In this document: piece after piece, positions 1 to 7,744 of the stretch
Numbering within the stretch: the stretch's first letter is position 1
How the letters are laid out: each line of letters starts with the position of its first letter
Origin: UBA7328 sp002471345
Lineage (GTDB): Bacteria; Bacteroidota; Bacteroidia; Chitinophagales; Saprospiraceae
Assembly (NCBI GenBank): GCA_964011275.1
Contig: CAXGOB010000042.1
Location: 1 to 44,322 of the forward strand
Direction of reading: 5' to 3'
Length of the DNA: 44,322 nucleotides
Notes under the pieces: model-generated
Database searches by the model: none
Told to the model about the DNA's origin: nothing
The model's input: only the letters and a program-made list of their open reading frames with translations
Made by a program: the position numbers and the translations under genes

Positions 1-52
1 TAAAAGTTTTTAGGTTGACTAAAATTAAAAATTAATCCGATAAAATAAACAA

Positions 53-820
53 ATGATAAAATTCTTTAGAAAGATTCGCCAAAGATTACTGTCCGAAAAC
101 AGGTTTAGTAAATATTTACTTTATGCCATTGGTGAAGTTGTGCTTGTAGTAATAGGAATCCTTATTGCTTTAAACCTTAATACTAACAGCGAAAACGAAA
201 AGCTTGTGGTCCAGGAAATTAAAATATTGAAGGAAATTAAATCAGAACTCTCTGTAGCCTTGTAAGATGTGATTGGTGACCTCAAAGACCATGAAAGAAA
301 TCTTCAAAGCACAGAAATCATTTATAATTCAATTCTGCATAAAGAAAGCTATAATGATTCTTTAGCGAAGCATTATAAGCTTCTTACAGATGAAGAGGAG
401 TTTTTGGCAAGACAGAGTGCATTTGAATCTTTAAAATCAATTGGAATTGAAATTATTTCTAATGATACACTTCGTCAAGATATCGCCACTGCTTATTTAT
501 ATCTAAATCAATCCTCTAATAAAATAACTGACGTCACTAAATCTGCCCGTGAACTTGAAACTCTATTAAAACCACATATTATAGTAGATCGAGAGAAACT
601 AATATCCGACGAAACAAACACTTGGGTTAGGAGCCGTGGCGTACCATATAAATTTATAAATTATAAGTCCTTTTTGAATGATGACGGATTCTTATATGCC
701 CTTATGTACTCTATAAGAAAGAGGCGTACCCAAATTTTTACTTATAAAGTATATATAAATGGACTTGAATATTTTATTGGAAGCATTGAGGAGGAAGTAA
801 AATCACTTGAAAAGAAATAA
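53..820 (+). pseudogene. DUF6090 family membrane protein, interrupted by one in-frame TAA
   Basis: The reading frame is continuous for 255 codons except for a TAA at 263-265. The N-terminal 70 residues hold the family signature: basic start (FRKIRQRL), then a membrane segment (KYLLYAIGEVVLVVIGILIA) and NLNT where paralogues have QINNW. After the stop the same frame continues as a typical DUF6090 outer domain, including GIEIISNDTLR, which matches the other copies. Total length equals that of the intact paralogues (238-242 aa). A Gln codon CAA mutated to TAA would explain the break. Function of DUF6090 is unknown; it is predicted to be a single-pass inner-membrane protein with a periplasmic domain. 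A GTG at 269 could restart translation but would lack the membrane anchor. The first 52 bases lack the leader seen before the other copies. Confidence 0.8.
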
Positions 821-825
821 CGAAA

Positions 826-882
826 GGCTAACAACGTATATAAGCCTTAAAAACGGCTCATATACAACCCGTAGTTATAGGC
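826..882 (+). repeat. attC-like imperfect palindrome P1
   Basis: Positions 836-846 pair with 855-865 (10 of 11 bp) around an 8-nt loop. The outer ends read GGCTAAC (826-832) and GTTATAGGC (874-882), resembling the outer core sites of integron attC (RYYYAAC and GTTRRRY) apart from an extra TA. It lies between the broken DUF6090 gene and the GIY-YIG gene. The attC likeness is inferred by eye, and no integrase gene is in the window. Confidence 0.5.
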
Positions 883-901
883 AAGAAGCAGAAAACTAAC
901 T

Positions 902-1711
902 ATGATTAAACTGAACGACATATTAAAAATAGAGAATCTTGATAATACAAAGATTCGATTCAATTTAATGTTTGGTCATAATTGGAACCCAATCGAATTA
1001 TTCAAGAATGGAGACATTACAAGAATGCTTGAAGGTCAATATTGGAATTATAAAAGAAACAAATCATACAAGGAGGGTCAAACCACTATTGGCTTTGTTA
1101 AAATCAAACCTAACGAGGATTATTGGTTGCTATTTCATATAGGCAAAGTAACAAAGGACTTAAATCTCTTAGATTCAGTGGGATATGAATTTGAGCCATT
1201 ATCTGAATACGACAAATATCTAGGACGTCTCGTAATAAGATTCAAAAATAAATCTCAAACAATGATTCGAAAAGCTGAATCAGTTATTGAATCTTGTGAA
1301 GTATCCCAAATTTTAGATGATACTTTTGACAATGAGATATTTCCTGGATATGAAAAAGTAAATGTTGCTTGGCAAGAACTAAAAAGGCTGATAAATAGAT
1401 CAAATTGGATTACTGCACTGCAAAATCAAAAAGGTATATATCTAATAACAGATAAATCAAACGGCAAGAAGTACATTGGATCTGCTTACGGTGAAAACAT
1501 GATATTGGGAAGATGGAAATCGTACATTAAAACCTGCCACGGTGGAAATGCACGATTAAAAAATTTAGATAAAGATCACATAAAACGTAATTTTCATTAC
1601 AGTATACTTGACATATACAAATCATCAACGGATGATCAAACTATTTTAGAAAGAGAAAGTTGGTGGAAGAATGTTTTAATGACTAGAGAATTTGGATACA
1701 ATGAAAATTGA
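902..1711 (+). CDS. GIY-YIG nuclease family protein
   Basis: This 269-aa protein has a C-terminal GIY-YIG endonuclease domain. GIY is at residues 178-180 and YIG at 191-193. The conserved Arg is R204 (GRWKSY), the metal-binding Glu is probably E252 (ERESWW), and the terminal Asn is in GYN. The family cuts DNA with one metal ion and includes homing, repair and restriction nucleases. The N-terminal 170 residues contain no motif I recognise; they look like a globular alpha/beta domain and may give specificity. The gene stands alone between palindromes P1 and P2, 81 nt after the previous gene, with no obvious promoter, like a mobile single-gene cassette. A role in defence or in small mobile elements is possible but unproven. 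Confidence 0.85.
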   Translation: MIKLNDILKIENLDNTKIRFNLMFGHNWNPIELFKNGDITRMLEGQYWNYKRNKSYKEGQTTIGFVKIKPNEDYWLLFHIGKVTKDLNLLDSVGYEFEPLSEYDKYLGRLVIRFKNKSQTMIRKAESVIESCEVSQILDDTFDNEIFPGYEKVNVAWQELKRLINRSNWITALQNQKGIYLITDKSNGKKYIGSAYGENMILGRWKSYIKTCHGGNARLKNLDKDHIKRNFHYSILDIYKSSTDDQTILERESWWKNVLMTREFGYNEN

Positions 1712-1736
1712 AATCTAATCCCAGCCTATGACACAT

Positions 1737-1792
1737 GATGACGATGGCATACCCTACGGGTTACGCCACGTATCATAATTCCGTTGGTAGCA
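1737..1792 (+). repeat. Imperfect palindrome P2 after the GIY-YIG gene
   Basis: Positions 1737-1754 pair with 1758-1774 (GCCACGTATC against GAT-ACG-TGGC with two bulges, closed by CCC-TAC-GGG). The right flank reads ATAATTCCGTTGGTAG. Part of this unit (ATACCCTA, CGGG, then ATAATTCCG) recurs at 29057-29092, so it belongs to a dispersed repeat family. It separates the GIY-YIG gene from the MerB-like gene and may be a recombination site or a transcript terminator. Confidence 0.5.
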
Positions 1793-1820
1793 ATTTAAAA
1801 ACAGAGAGTTAAGAAAATAA

Positions 1821-2501
1821 ATGATAACAAATTCAAACCTTCACTATTCGATAATCAAAGGAATTATTGACAAAGGGTTTGCACCGAATGTCGAAGAGCT
1901 TTCAAAGACCTTAAATGTCGACAATAATGAAATTGTTAATGGATTAAAAGACTTACAAGAATATCACGGAGTTGTTCTTCATCCAAACGAACCGAAAGTT
2001 TGGGTAATTCATCCTTTTTCTTTAGCACCAACAAATTTTTATGTGAAAACAAAAAATGGAGAATGGTGGGGGAACTGTGCTTGGTGTTCGCTCGGAGTTG
2101 CGGCTTTGCTGCAAGATGACGTGAAAATAACGACAACAATTGGAGCAGAAACCGAACAAATAGAGATAAATATTATCAGCGGAGAAATTCAAGAAAAAAA
2201 TTACTTTATCCATTTTCCAATTCCAATGAAAAATGCGTGGGACAATGTGATTTACACTTGTAGTAATATGTTGGTTTTTGAGAGCGAAGAACAAATTGAC
2301 AAGTGGTCAAAAAAACATAACATTCCGAAAGGGGATATTCAGCCAATTGATAGAATTTGGAACTTCTCAAAAAAATGGTACGGAAATCACTTAAATCCTG
2401 ATTGGGCAAAATGGACAATCGAAGAAGCCAAAGAAATGTTTAGAGAATTTGAGCTAAATGATAGAATATGGAAATTGGACGATTCAAATGAAAGATTTTA
2501 A
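1821..2501 (+). CDS. MerB-like (alkylmercury lyase family) protein
   Basis: This 226-aa protein has a short N-terminal winged-helix-like part (residues 5-50) and a MerB-type fold. Matching elements are HPFSLAP (64-70), GNCAWCSLG (84-92) and YTCSNMLVF (145-153). In MerB two Cys and one Asp cleave the carbon-mercury bond. Here C89 and C147 align with the catalytic Cys pair, but the Asp three residues after the first Cys is Gly (G92), and there is an extra Cys at 86. Ser or Asp is normally found at that site, so true organomercurial lyase activity is uncertain. No merA, merR or merT is nearby. The gene is bounded by palindromes P2 and P3, like an independent cassette. Confidence 0.75.
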   Translation: MITNSNLHYSIIKGIIDKGFAPNVEELSKTLNVDNNEIVNGLKDLQEYHGVVLHPNEPKVWVIHPFSLAPTNFYVKTKNGEWWGNCAWCSLGVAALLQDDVKITTTIGAETEQIEINIISGEIQEKNYFIHFPIPMKNAWDNVIYTCSNMLVFESEEQIDKWSKKHNIPKGDIQPIDRIWNFSKKWYGNHLNPDWAKWTIEEAKEMFREFELNDRIWKLDDSNERF

Positions 2502-2513
2502 TGATAAAAAAAC

Positions 2514-2708
2514 TGCTACCAACAAGATGTATAGCCAATAGGGCGATTAGAGATAAATTAAAAGTCCTGTTCTTTGAGTAGGCAACGCCAAAACAAAGTT
2601 TTGACGTTTAACAAAAAATAAAAGTAAAAACGTTTGTTTTGGCTTAGTGGTAAACGAAAGTGAAGTGCTTCGAAACTACCCTACTATCCATACACGGGAT
2701 GTTGTGTT
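2514..2708 (+). repeat. Long palindromic intergenic element P3
   Basis: About 195 bp of non-coding DNA with nested inverted repeats. Outer arms include CTACCAACA near 2515 and TGTTG near 2700, with further pairing between TGTATAGCCAATAGGG and the CCCTACTATCCATACA side. An inner perfect 11-bp pair is GCCAAAACAAA (2587-2597) with TTTGTTTTGGC (2633-2643). Elements of this design are common between small accessory genes in Bacteroidota (from memory, not checked). It ends the two-gene cassette-like block. Confidence 0.5.
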
Positions 2709-2718
2709 TCATTATAAC

Positions 2719-2790
2719 CAACGTTTTGTGTAACTCTTAATCCATTCACGTCTGCTTCTTATTCGTTCATCATTGTTAATTGGTCCTCTT
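2719..2790 (+). promoter_or_regulatory. Orphan copy of the DUF6090 leader
   Basis: AACGTTTTGTGTAACTCT (from 2719) closely matches the leader of the DUF6090 gene at 3893 (AACGTTTTCTGTAACTCC). The GTAAC box is at 2730-2734. No DUF6090 gene follows. The interrupted IPTL-CTERM gene begins 133 nt after the box, so this could now drive that gene or be a relic of a lost paralogue. Confidence 0.4.
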
Positions 2791-2862
2791 TGTTTTGATG
2801 ACAATCTAATTCACTATGGTACAATAGTTGATTATTTTTTTTCATATATTGAATTTCCTGTT

Positions 2863-3219
2863 ATGCTCAAAAGCTATACTCTTTAGAAGTTCAGAAGACT
2901 TCCATTTATTCTGTCTTTTCTTGCTCTTAGCACTGCATCATTTACGGCGTTTTCCCAAACATGTTTTATCAACCGTACTACTGCAGATGGACTTGGCAGC
3001 AATTTTGTTGAAGGAGCATATGCGGACGGCATGAATGTTTATGCGGCTACTTCTGGTGGGTTGAGCATTTCGACCTGTTCTTGTTTGGGCATATCCTGTA
3101 CAACACCAATTGTTGAACCTATTCCCACTCTATCAGAATGGGGGCTGATTATCCTTGGACTAGTCTTAACCATCTTTGGGATAGTAGCCGTAACACAAAT
3201 AGCCTCTCAAGAAACGTAA
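2863..3219 (+). pseudogene. Small exported IPTL-CTERM sorting-domain protein with in-frame TAG in the signal peptide
   Basis: Reading from ATG 2863 gives MLKSYTL, then TAG (2884-2886), then KFRRLPFILSFLALS and a signal cleavage region AFSQ, a roughly 50-residue mature part with Cys pairs (SCLGISC), and the sorting signal IPTLSEWG followed by a hydrophobic helix. The total is 118 codons. IPTL-CTERM signals mark cargo of an exosortase-like system. The usual Arg-rich tail after the helix is missing; the protein ends TQIASQET. A CAG-to-TAG change would explain the stop. Otherwise the only start after it is a non-standard CTG or ATT, which would give a signal peptide without a basic end. An ATG at 2828 is in another frame and gives no sensible protein. 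Confidence 0.65.
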
Positions 3220-3371
3220 TCTGCCGTGCAGAAGCAAGGGCACGCTCACTACGAAAGTTGAGTAATTTCCAAAGGGTTTGTATCAGATTATCCTTTTGGG
3301 ATATCAGCAGGAAATAGGTTTGGAATAATAAAATACCCTCGTTTCTTTTTACTCCTCTGATTTCCGTCTCA

Positions 3372-3420
3372 TAAAAGGAAGGTTTAATGTTACTCTCTTT
3401 CAGCTGACACTCAGTTAATT
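3372..3420 (+). promoter_or_regulatory. Orphan DUF6090 leader copy
   Basis: AAGGTTTAATGTTACTCTC (from 3379) followed by CAGCTGACACTCAGTT matches the leader before the gene at 10246 (TTTAGGTAAC, then CCGCTGACCCTCAGTT). The box reads GTTAC at 3389-3393. The DUF6090 gene expected after it is absent; the reverse-strand monooxygenase begins to overlap at 3411. This looks like the scar of a lost or replaced paralogue. Confidence 0.45.
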
Positions 3421-3704
3421 TTTTCAGCATTAAAAATATGTAAACTAGGTGGTGCTGAAACCAACGTTCTCACTGCTGCAACAAAGGCTTGAGAACTGGG
3501 CAAGGCAAAATGGGCATCAATTGCCGCTTGATCCTGCCACTGTTCATAAAAAAACAACCGTAATGTATCTTCAGGGTCTTGATATACGGCATGGCTAATA
3601 CAGCCTGGTTCAGTGCGAGAGTGAGCAACATGTTTTTGACTGATTTGCATGGCTTGTTGCATATTGCCTTTTTTTATTAACAAATCACCTGTGATAATAA
3701 TCAT
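3411..3704 (-). CDS. Antibiotic biosynthesis monooxygenase (ABM, YgiN-like) domain protein
   Basis: This 97-aa single-domain protein has the dimeric alpha/beta ferredoxin-like ABM fold. Typical features are a starting strand IIITGDLLIKKG, the stretch HVAHSRTEPGCISHAVYQDP, FFYEQWQDQAAIDAHFA and the short C-terminal strand. Members oxidise quinols or aromatic substrates without a cofactor, or serve as small heme or stress proteins; the substrate cannot be told here. It is encoded opposite to its neighbours and its last codons overlap an orphan DUF6090 leader. Its slightly higher GC than the flanks suggests separate arrival. Confidence 0.8.
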   Translation of the reverse strand: MIIITGDLLIKKGNMQQAMQISQKHVAHSRTEPGCISHAVYQDPEDTLRLFFYEQWQDQAAIDAHFALPSSQAFVAAVRTLVSAPPSLHIFNAEKIN

Positions 3705-3826
3705 AATTTTTGTCTCCAGTTTGATATTCTGCTATCCAAGTTAATAGATTAAACTGTCATAATCACCATTAAGGTACTTAGTTACTTATCAGATGAATAA
3801 AGACTCTCATACAGAAGTAATATGAA

Positions 3827-3892
3827 AGGAACGTTTTCTGTAACTCCTCCTTCCATCTTCAATCACTCCCATCTATTCCTTATCTTTCATGA
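3827..3892 (+). promoter_or_regulatory. Conserved DUF6090 leader/promoter
   Basis: GTAAC at 3840-3844 lies 53 nt before ATG. TATCTTTC is at 3881-3888. The same two boxes with almost the same spacing precede the genes at 4707, 9384 and 10246. GTAAC resembles an ECF-sigma -35 core and the second box resembles the Bacteroidota -7 box TAnnTTTG; which is used is not shown by sequence. Confidence 0.5.
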
Positions 3893-4633
3893 ATGCTTAC
3901 ATTCTTCAGACGCATACGTAAAGGTCTACTTGGTCAGGGAGGGGTTCCCAAGTATCTACTATATGCTATAGGCGAGATAGCACTGGTGGTCATAGGGATA
4001 TTGATAGCCTTACAGATCAATAATTGGAATGAGTGGAGGAAGGACAGAATTGTTGAACAAGAGCTTCTTCACGAGGTGAGGAACAATATTCAAATGAACG
4101 TTGCTAGGATTGAAGACCTACATGAATTTCAAAAAGGATGTGCAAAATCCTGCAAGACTATTTTGGATGTCATGGAACGCAGACAAAATTGGAGTGATAG
4201 TTTAAATGAACATATGGAAAAAGCACTTGTAATTTTGCCTCCCACTTTATCATTTTCATCGTTAGAATCTTTGAAGAATCGTGGTTTCGAAATCATTCAA
4301 TCCAAAATTTTGCGATAGAAGATAATTAGCTTATTTGAGATGAACTATAATAATATGTTGACATCCATGACAAGAGTAATCAATATTGAATTAAAGCCAA
4401 ATATTGCTCAAATTATCATGTCACATTTTGAGCGTGAAAGGGATATTAATAATGTATCCATTTTAAAGCCTAACGATCCGACAGCCATCTTAAAGAATCA
4501 GGAGCTCAAAAATATACTGAAGAATATCCAATTCTATCGTGAAAGTATCTTCTTCAACCAAGAGAAATCTTCCTTAGAGAAAAGTAGAGAAGTCCTTCAG
4601 TTAATCAAGGATGAATTAGGTGAATCGCAGTAA
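3893..4633 (+). pseudogene. DUF6090 family membrane protein, interrupted by one in-frame TAG
   Basis: The open frame of 246 codons is broken only by TAG at 4316-4318. The N-terminus has the full family signature MLTFFRRIRKGLL, then the membrane segment (YLLYAIGEIALVVIGILIA) and LQINNWNEW. The stop falls right after IIQSKILR, where paralogues read NDTLRQ, NDSIRD, SDSLRT and KQLKA, so the lost residue is probably Gln (CAG to TAG). Downstream sequence continues in frame to LIKDELGESQ and a normal TAA. The frame is otherwise intact, so the loss looks recent. It has its own leader and is followed 74 nt later by the next paralogue. Confidence 0.8.
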
Positions 4634-4639
4634 CGAAAA

Positions 4640-4706
4640 ACGAACCTTTAATGTAACTCTCCAACCATCTATCTCTCAATTATACTTCGTTACTTATCTT
4701 TAGTCA
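4640..4706 (+). promoter_or_regulatory. Conserved DUF6090 leader/promoter
   Basis: CGAACCTTTAATGTAACTCT has its GTAAC at 4653-4657, 54 nt before ATG. TATCTTTA is at 4695-4702, only 4 nt before the start. If the second box were a -7 element, the transcript would be leaderless or nearly so. Confidence 0.55.
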
Positions 4707-5423
4707 ATGCTCACATTCCTAAGGAAAGTAAGAAAGTCAATGATTAATAGTGGTAGTACCAGAAAGTATATCTTTTATGCCATAGGAGAAATCGCCCTTG
4801 TGGTGATTGGGATTTTGATTGCATTACAGATTAATAATTGGAACGAACTCAAAAAAGAAGCGGATTTTGAACGAAAAGTTCTAAATGAATTGGAAGTATC
4901 AATACAAAGGGAAGTTGATCTTTTAGAAAGGGGGATTGACAGAAATAATGAGGCCATCTTTTCTTGCAACATTATTTTAAGGCATTTTGAGGAAGAAATT
5001 CCTTACCATGATTCACTAGACTATCATTTCTCAAGTTCTCTTCAGCTGTTTTTCCCGTCGATAAACAATAATGCATACGAAGGTCCTAAATCATATGGCT
5101 TGCACTTGATAAAGAATGACTCTATTCGGGATGCATTGGGAGAAACATATGAATGGAGCTATGTGGATCGACTAAGTTTAAGGCAAGATGAATACTTTTT
5201 CAGTACCATATCCCCCATTTTGACAGACCTGTTTGGGTCAAATGAATTTCGGGGGAAGATGAAACCATTAGACTATGATCATTTGACAAAATCTGTCAAG
5301 TACACTCACATTCTTCGAACACTCCTATCAAACCGAAAGTGGCAATCCAGTATTTTTAGACTTGCCATGGATAGAAGACATGACCTTTCAGCGCTGATCA
5401 GGGAGGAATTAGACAATCGTTGA
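4707..5423 (+). CDS. DUF6090 family membrane protein
   Basis: This intact 238-aa member begins MLTFLRKVRKSMI with the single membrane segment at about residues 20-45 (YIFYAIGEIALVVIGILIA, then LQINNWNELKK). The remaining roughly 190 residues are predicted to lie outside the inner membrane and are helical and charged, with the family landmark GLHLIKNDSIRD. Function is unknown. N-terminal residues are nearly identical to the other copies while the outer domain is very different in sequence. It ends in TGA. It directly follows the interrupted copy at 3893 and has its own leader, so it is probably transcribed alone. Confidence 0.85.
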   Translation: MLTFLRKVRKSMINSGSTRKYIFYAIGEIALVVIGILIALQINNWNELKKEADFERKVLNELEVSIQREVDLLERGIDRNNEAIFSCNIILRHFEEEIPYHDSLDYHFSSSLQLFFPSINNNAYEGPKSYGLHLIKNDSIRDALGETYEWSYVDRLSLRQDEYFFSTISPILTDLFGSNEFRGKMKPLDYDHLTKSVKYTHILRTLLSNRKWQSSIFRLAMDRRHDLSALIREELDNR

Positions 5424-5482
5424 ACCTGTTGTCAGTAGTCCGCCTAAATACAGGACTCCAGCTCAGATCGTAAATAAGACCG

Positions 5483-5533
5483 AATTACCGTTTGTATTAC
5501 TGACTTATCAAGGATGAAATGGGCATGGAATAA
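5483..5533 (+). pseudogene. Possible relic of a DUF6090 C-terminus
   Basis: A short stretch reads LIKDEMGME then TAA (5504-5533), close to the end of the copy at 3893 (LIKDELGESQ). The codon before it is TGA (5501-5503) and the frame upstream quickly meets another stop. It differs in frame from the intact gene just upstream. This may be the decayed end of another paralogue; the match is short. Confidence 0.3.
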
Positions 5534-5586
5534 CGATCGTATAGTTTAACTCACGGCCTCTTTAGCGCTCAAATGTTGACTTAGCT

Positions 5587-7740
5587 TTACTTTTTTAAAA
5601 GTTCTTTTAACGACCACACAGCAGCTTTTTTGATCATTCCTCTCGGAGAGTCAACGAGCACAGCTTCTTCAAAAAAATGTTTGTTTGAAGCGTTCTTCAA
5701 TTTTCCCAGTGCTCTCAAAGCTTCGCTCTGTACTCGATAGCTGTCTTCAGCCATGTATACATCTTTAAAAAGATCAGCAAAGCCGGCATCTTCTGCAATA
5801 CCAAGAATGCGAACCGATTCGGTTCGAACGCGAGAGTGGCTATCCTTTAATGCTCTTAAGCAGATTTCCTTGTGATTCTTAGCATGACTTAATGTAGTTA
5901 GTGCCGTTTTTCGTAGTGCCCAAAAGTCTGCATTTTGGGCTTGATCACTTAGAAGGTCTTGGACAGAAAGTTCATCTGCAAATTTTTCTAATTGTTGAAT
6001 GGCCCTAAGTTTTTCTTGAAGTGAAGCCATTGCAACTTGGAGTTGTAATTCTTCTTTCGTTTTGGGATGTGACCATTCTTTCAGCAGGATATGTTCCGGA
6101 TCGATCAATACTACTTTTGGCTTTTTGTCACTTGCAAATCTGAAGATAGATTTTTTTTGATCCACCCAAACTTCTTCTTTTTTAATGCCATCACTATGAT
6201 GAATTTCAACAGTAAGAGGAAATTTAAAAATGGGAATACCCTCTGAAGTATCCTGAGTCTGTATGATTTTAAGAACTGTTTCTTTGCCGGTCCATTCATG
6301 ATCGATCTCTAATATAGGATGACCGGGAGAAAGGATCCATTGATCAAAAAACCATTGCATGTTTTCTCCAGTAACCTCCCATATACTTTTTACAAAGTCA
6401 GGTGTTCGTACAGGCTGAAAAGCATGTGCATGAAGAAAATGCGATAACACTTTTCTGAATATATCCTCACCTAAATAGCTGTTGAGCATGTGCAGAACAA
6501 GGGCCCCTTTCTGATAGGTGTGTCGATCAAAGTTTTCATTGGGAAAGTTCCAATGCTGACAACGGATGGGTCTTTGGTAAGTGTCATAGGCCTCGCTCAA
6601 ATAGGCTGATTTCTTTTCACTGAGATTCATGATTCCTTCCTCAGCTCCGTAAAGGTGGTTACTGTACAAGTACTCACCATATGTTGCAAAGCTTTCGCTT
6701 AACCATGTTTCAGTCCAATCCGCATAGCTCACAAAATCGCCCCACCAATGATGAGCCGCTTCGTGAGCAATTAACCAATGACTGGGGAAATCTTTTTCCG
6801 CCTTTTCATCATGTAGAGTTGATTCACCAATTAAGGTGGCTGTAGTAGCTTCAGCACCTCCACCGATCCCGGGCACTATGATTTGGTCAAATTTATCCCA
6901 AGGATAAGGCACACCGTAATAATCTTCAAAGAAACCCAAAACTTCAGGTGTGCGATGAAAGGTGCGTTTGCCACGCTCGATGTCGCCTGGATAGACCCAA
7001 TAGTTGACAGGTATTTCTTTATAAACTTCTTCTACAATTTCATAAGGGCCCGACACAAAGTTGTATAAGTAAGTTGGGTGTGGTTGATTCTGTGACCAAT
7101 GATATGAGACTCTACCATCTTCATGTGTTGCAGTTGATATCAATATGCCATTAGCTAGTACTTTATGATCACCTTGGGTAGTGACTATTGTTTCATGCGT
7201 AGCCCGATCATTTGGGTGGTCGTAGCATGGAAACCAGTGTCTGGCTCCTGTAGGAAAAGAATAGCTATTGAATATCGAAGGCCTTGATGGAGTAGCTTCA
7301 AAGAATCCTATGCCAAGGGGATAATTTGCGCCCATCCCGTATGCAGTAGGGTCTACTAGAAAACGATCAATTCCGTATTCGACATGCAAAGAGGTGCTGT
7401 CTCCATAATTTAAAGGGTGATTTAATGTAATATGCAGCTGGCCCTGTTTATGTTGAAAAGGTACGGACTTAAGACCTTGATGTACACTTAATATTTCATA
7501 GGATTCAGCATGAAATTGGATTTTCTTAAGGTCATGTCTTAGGCTCTTTAAATGGATGTCTACTTTACCTTGAAGAGATCGTTTATCTGCATCAATATCT
7601 AAATTTATTCTGTAATGCTTTACATCAAATGGGTGACTGGGCTCGCTCTGAAATTGACGGGTCTCGAAGTCGACTTTCTGGCTTAAGGCAAGATTGTTCT
7701 GGAGCATAAAAATGATAAATATCCATGTGATCTTGTTCAT
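5587..7740 (-). CDS. Secreted M1 family metallo-aminopeptidase with C-terminal HEAT repeats
   Basis: This 717-aa protein removes N-terminal amino acids from peptides, probably in the periplasm or outside the cell. A signal peptide covers residues 1-20 (cut near ALS-QK). The N-terminal beta domain is at about 35-230. The zinc motif HEAAH (326-330) is followed 18 residues later by E349, giving HExxHx18E. The substrate-anchoring GAMEN motif is present as GAEA (295-298), and the catalytic Tyr is probably Y409. Residues from about 590 to the end form two or three HEAT-like repeats, a known add-on in this family. It starts 4 nt after the M24 peptidase stop, so the two form an operon for peptide degradation. 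The end of the operon has no clear terminator. Confidence 0.93.
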   Translation of the reverse strand: MNKITWIFIIFMLQNNLALSQKVDFETRQFQSEPSHPFDVKHYRINLDIDADKRSLQGKVDIHLKSLRHDLKKIQFHAESYEILSVHQGLKSVPFQHKQGQLHITLNHPLNYGDSTSLHVEYGIDRFLVDPTAYGMGANYPLGIGFFEATPSRPSIFNSYSFPTGARHWFPCYDHPNDRATHETIVTTQGDHKVLANGILISTATHEDGRVSYHWSQNQPHPTYLYNFVSGPYEIVEEVYKEIPVNYWVYPGDIERGKRTFHRTPEVLGFFEDYYGVPYPWDKFDQIIVPGIGGGAEATTATLIGESTLHDEKAEKDFPSHWLIAHEAAHHWWGDFVSYADWTETWLSESFATYGEYLYSNHLYGAEEGIMNLSEKKSAYLSEAYDTYQRPIRCQHWNFPNENFDRHTYQKGALVLHMLNSYLGEDIFRKVLSHFLHAHAFQPVRTPDFVKSIWEVTGENMQWFFDQWILSPGHPILEIDHEWTGKETVLKIIQTQDTSEGIPIFKFPLTVEIHHSDGIKKEEVWVDQKKSIFRFASDKKPKVVLIDPEHILLKEWSHPKTKEELQLQVAMASLQEKLRAIQQLEKFADELSVQDLLSDQAQNADFWALRKTALTTLSHAKNHKEICLRALKDSHSRVRTESVRILGIAEDAGFADLFKDVYMAEDSYRVQSEALRALGKLKNASNKHFFEEAVLVDSPRGMIKKAAVWSLKELLKK

Positions 7741-7744
7741 ATAA

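Noticed and set aside
821..2708. Classical chromosomal integron
   Set aside because: No intI gene or attI is in the window, and the palindrome ends only partly fit attC consensus; kept as cassette-like only.
3149..3430. 93-codon reverse-strand open frame
   Set aside because: Overlaps the IPTL-CTERM end and an orphan leader repeat; no protein-like features.
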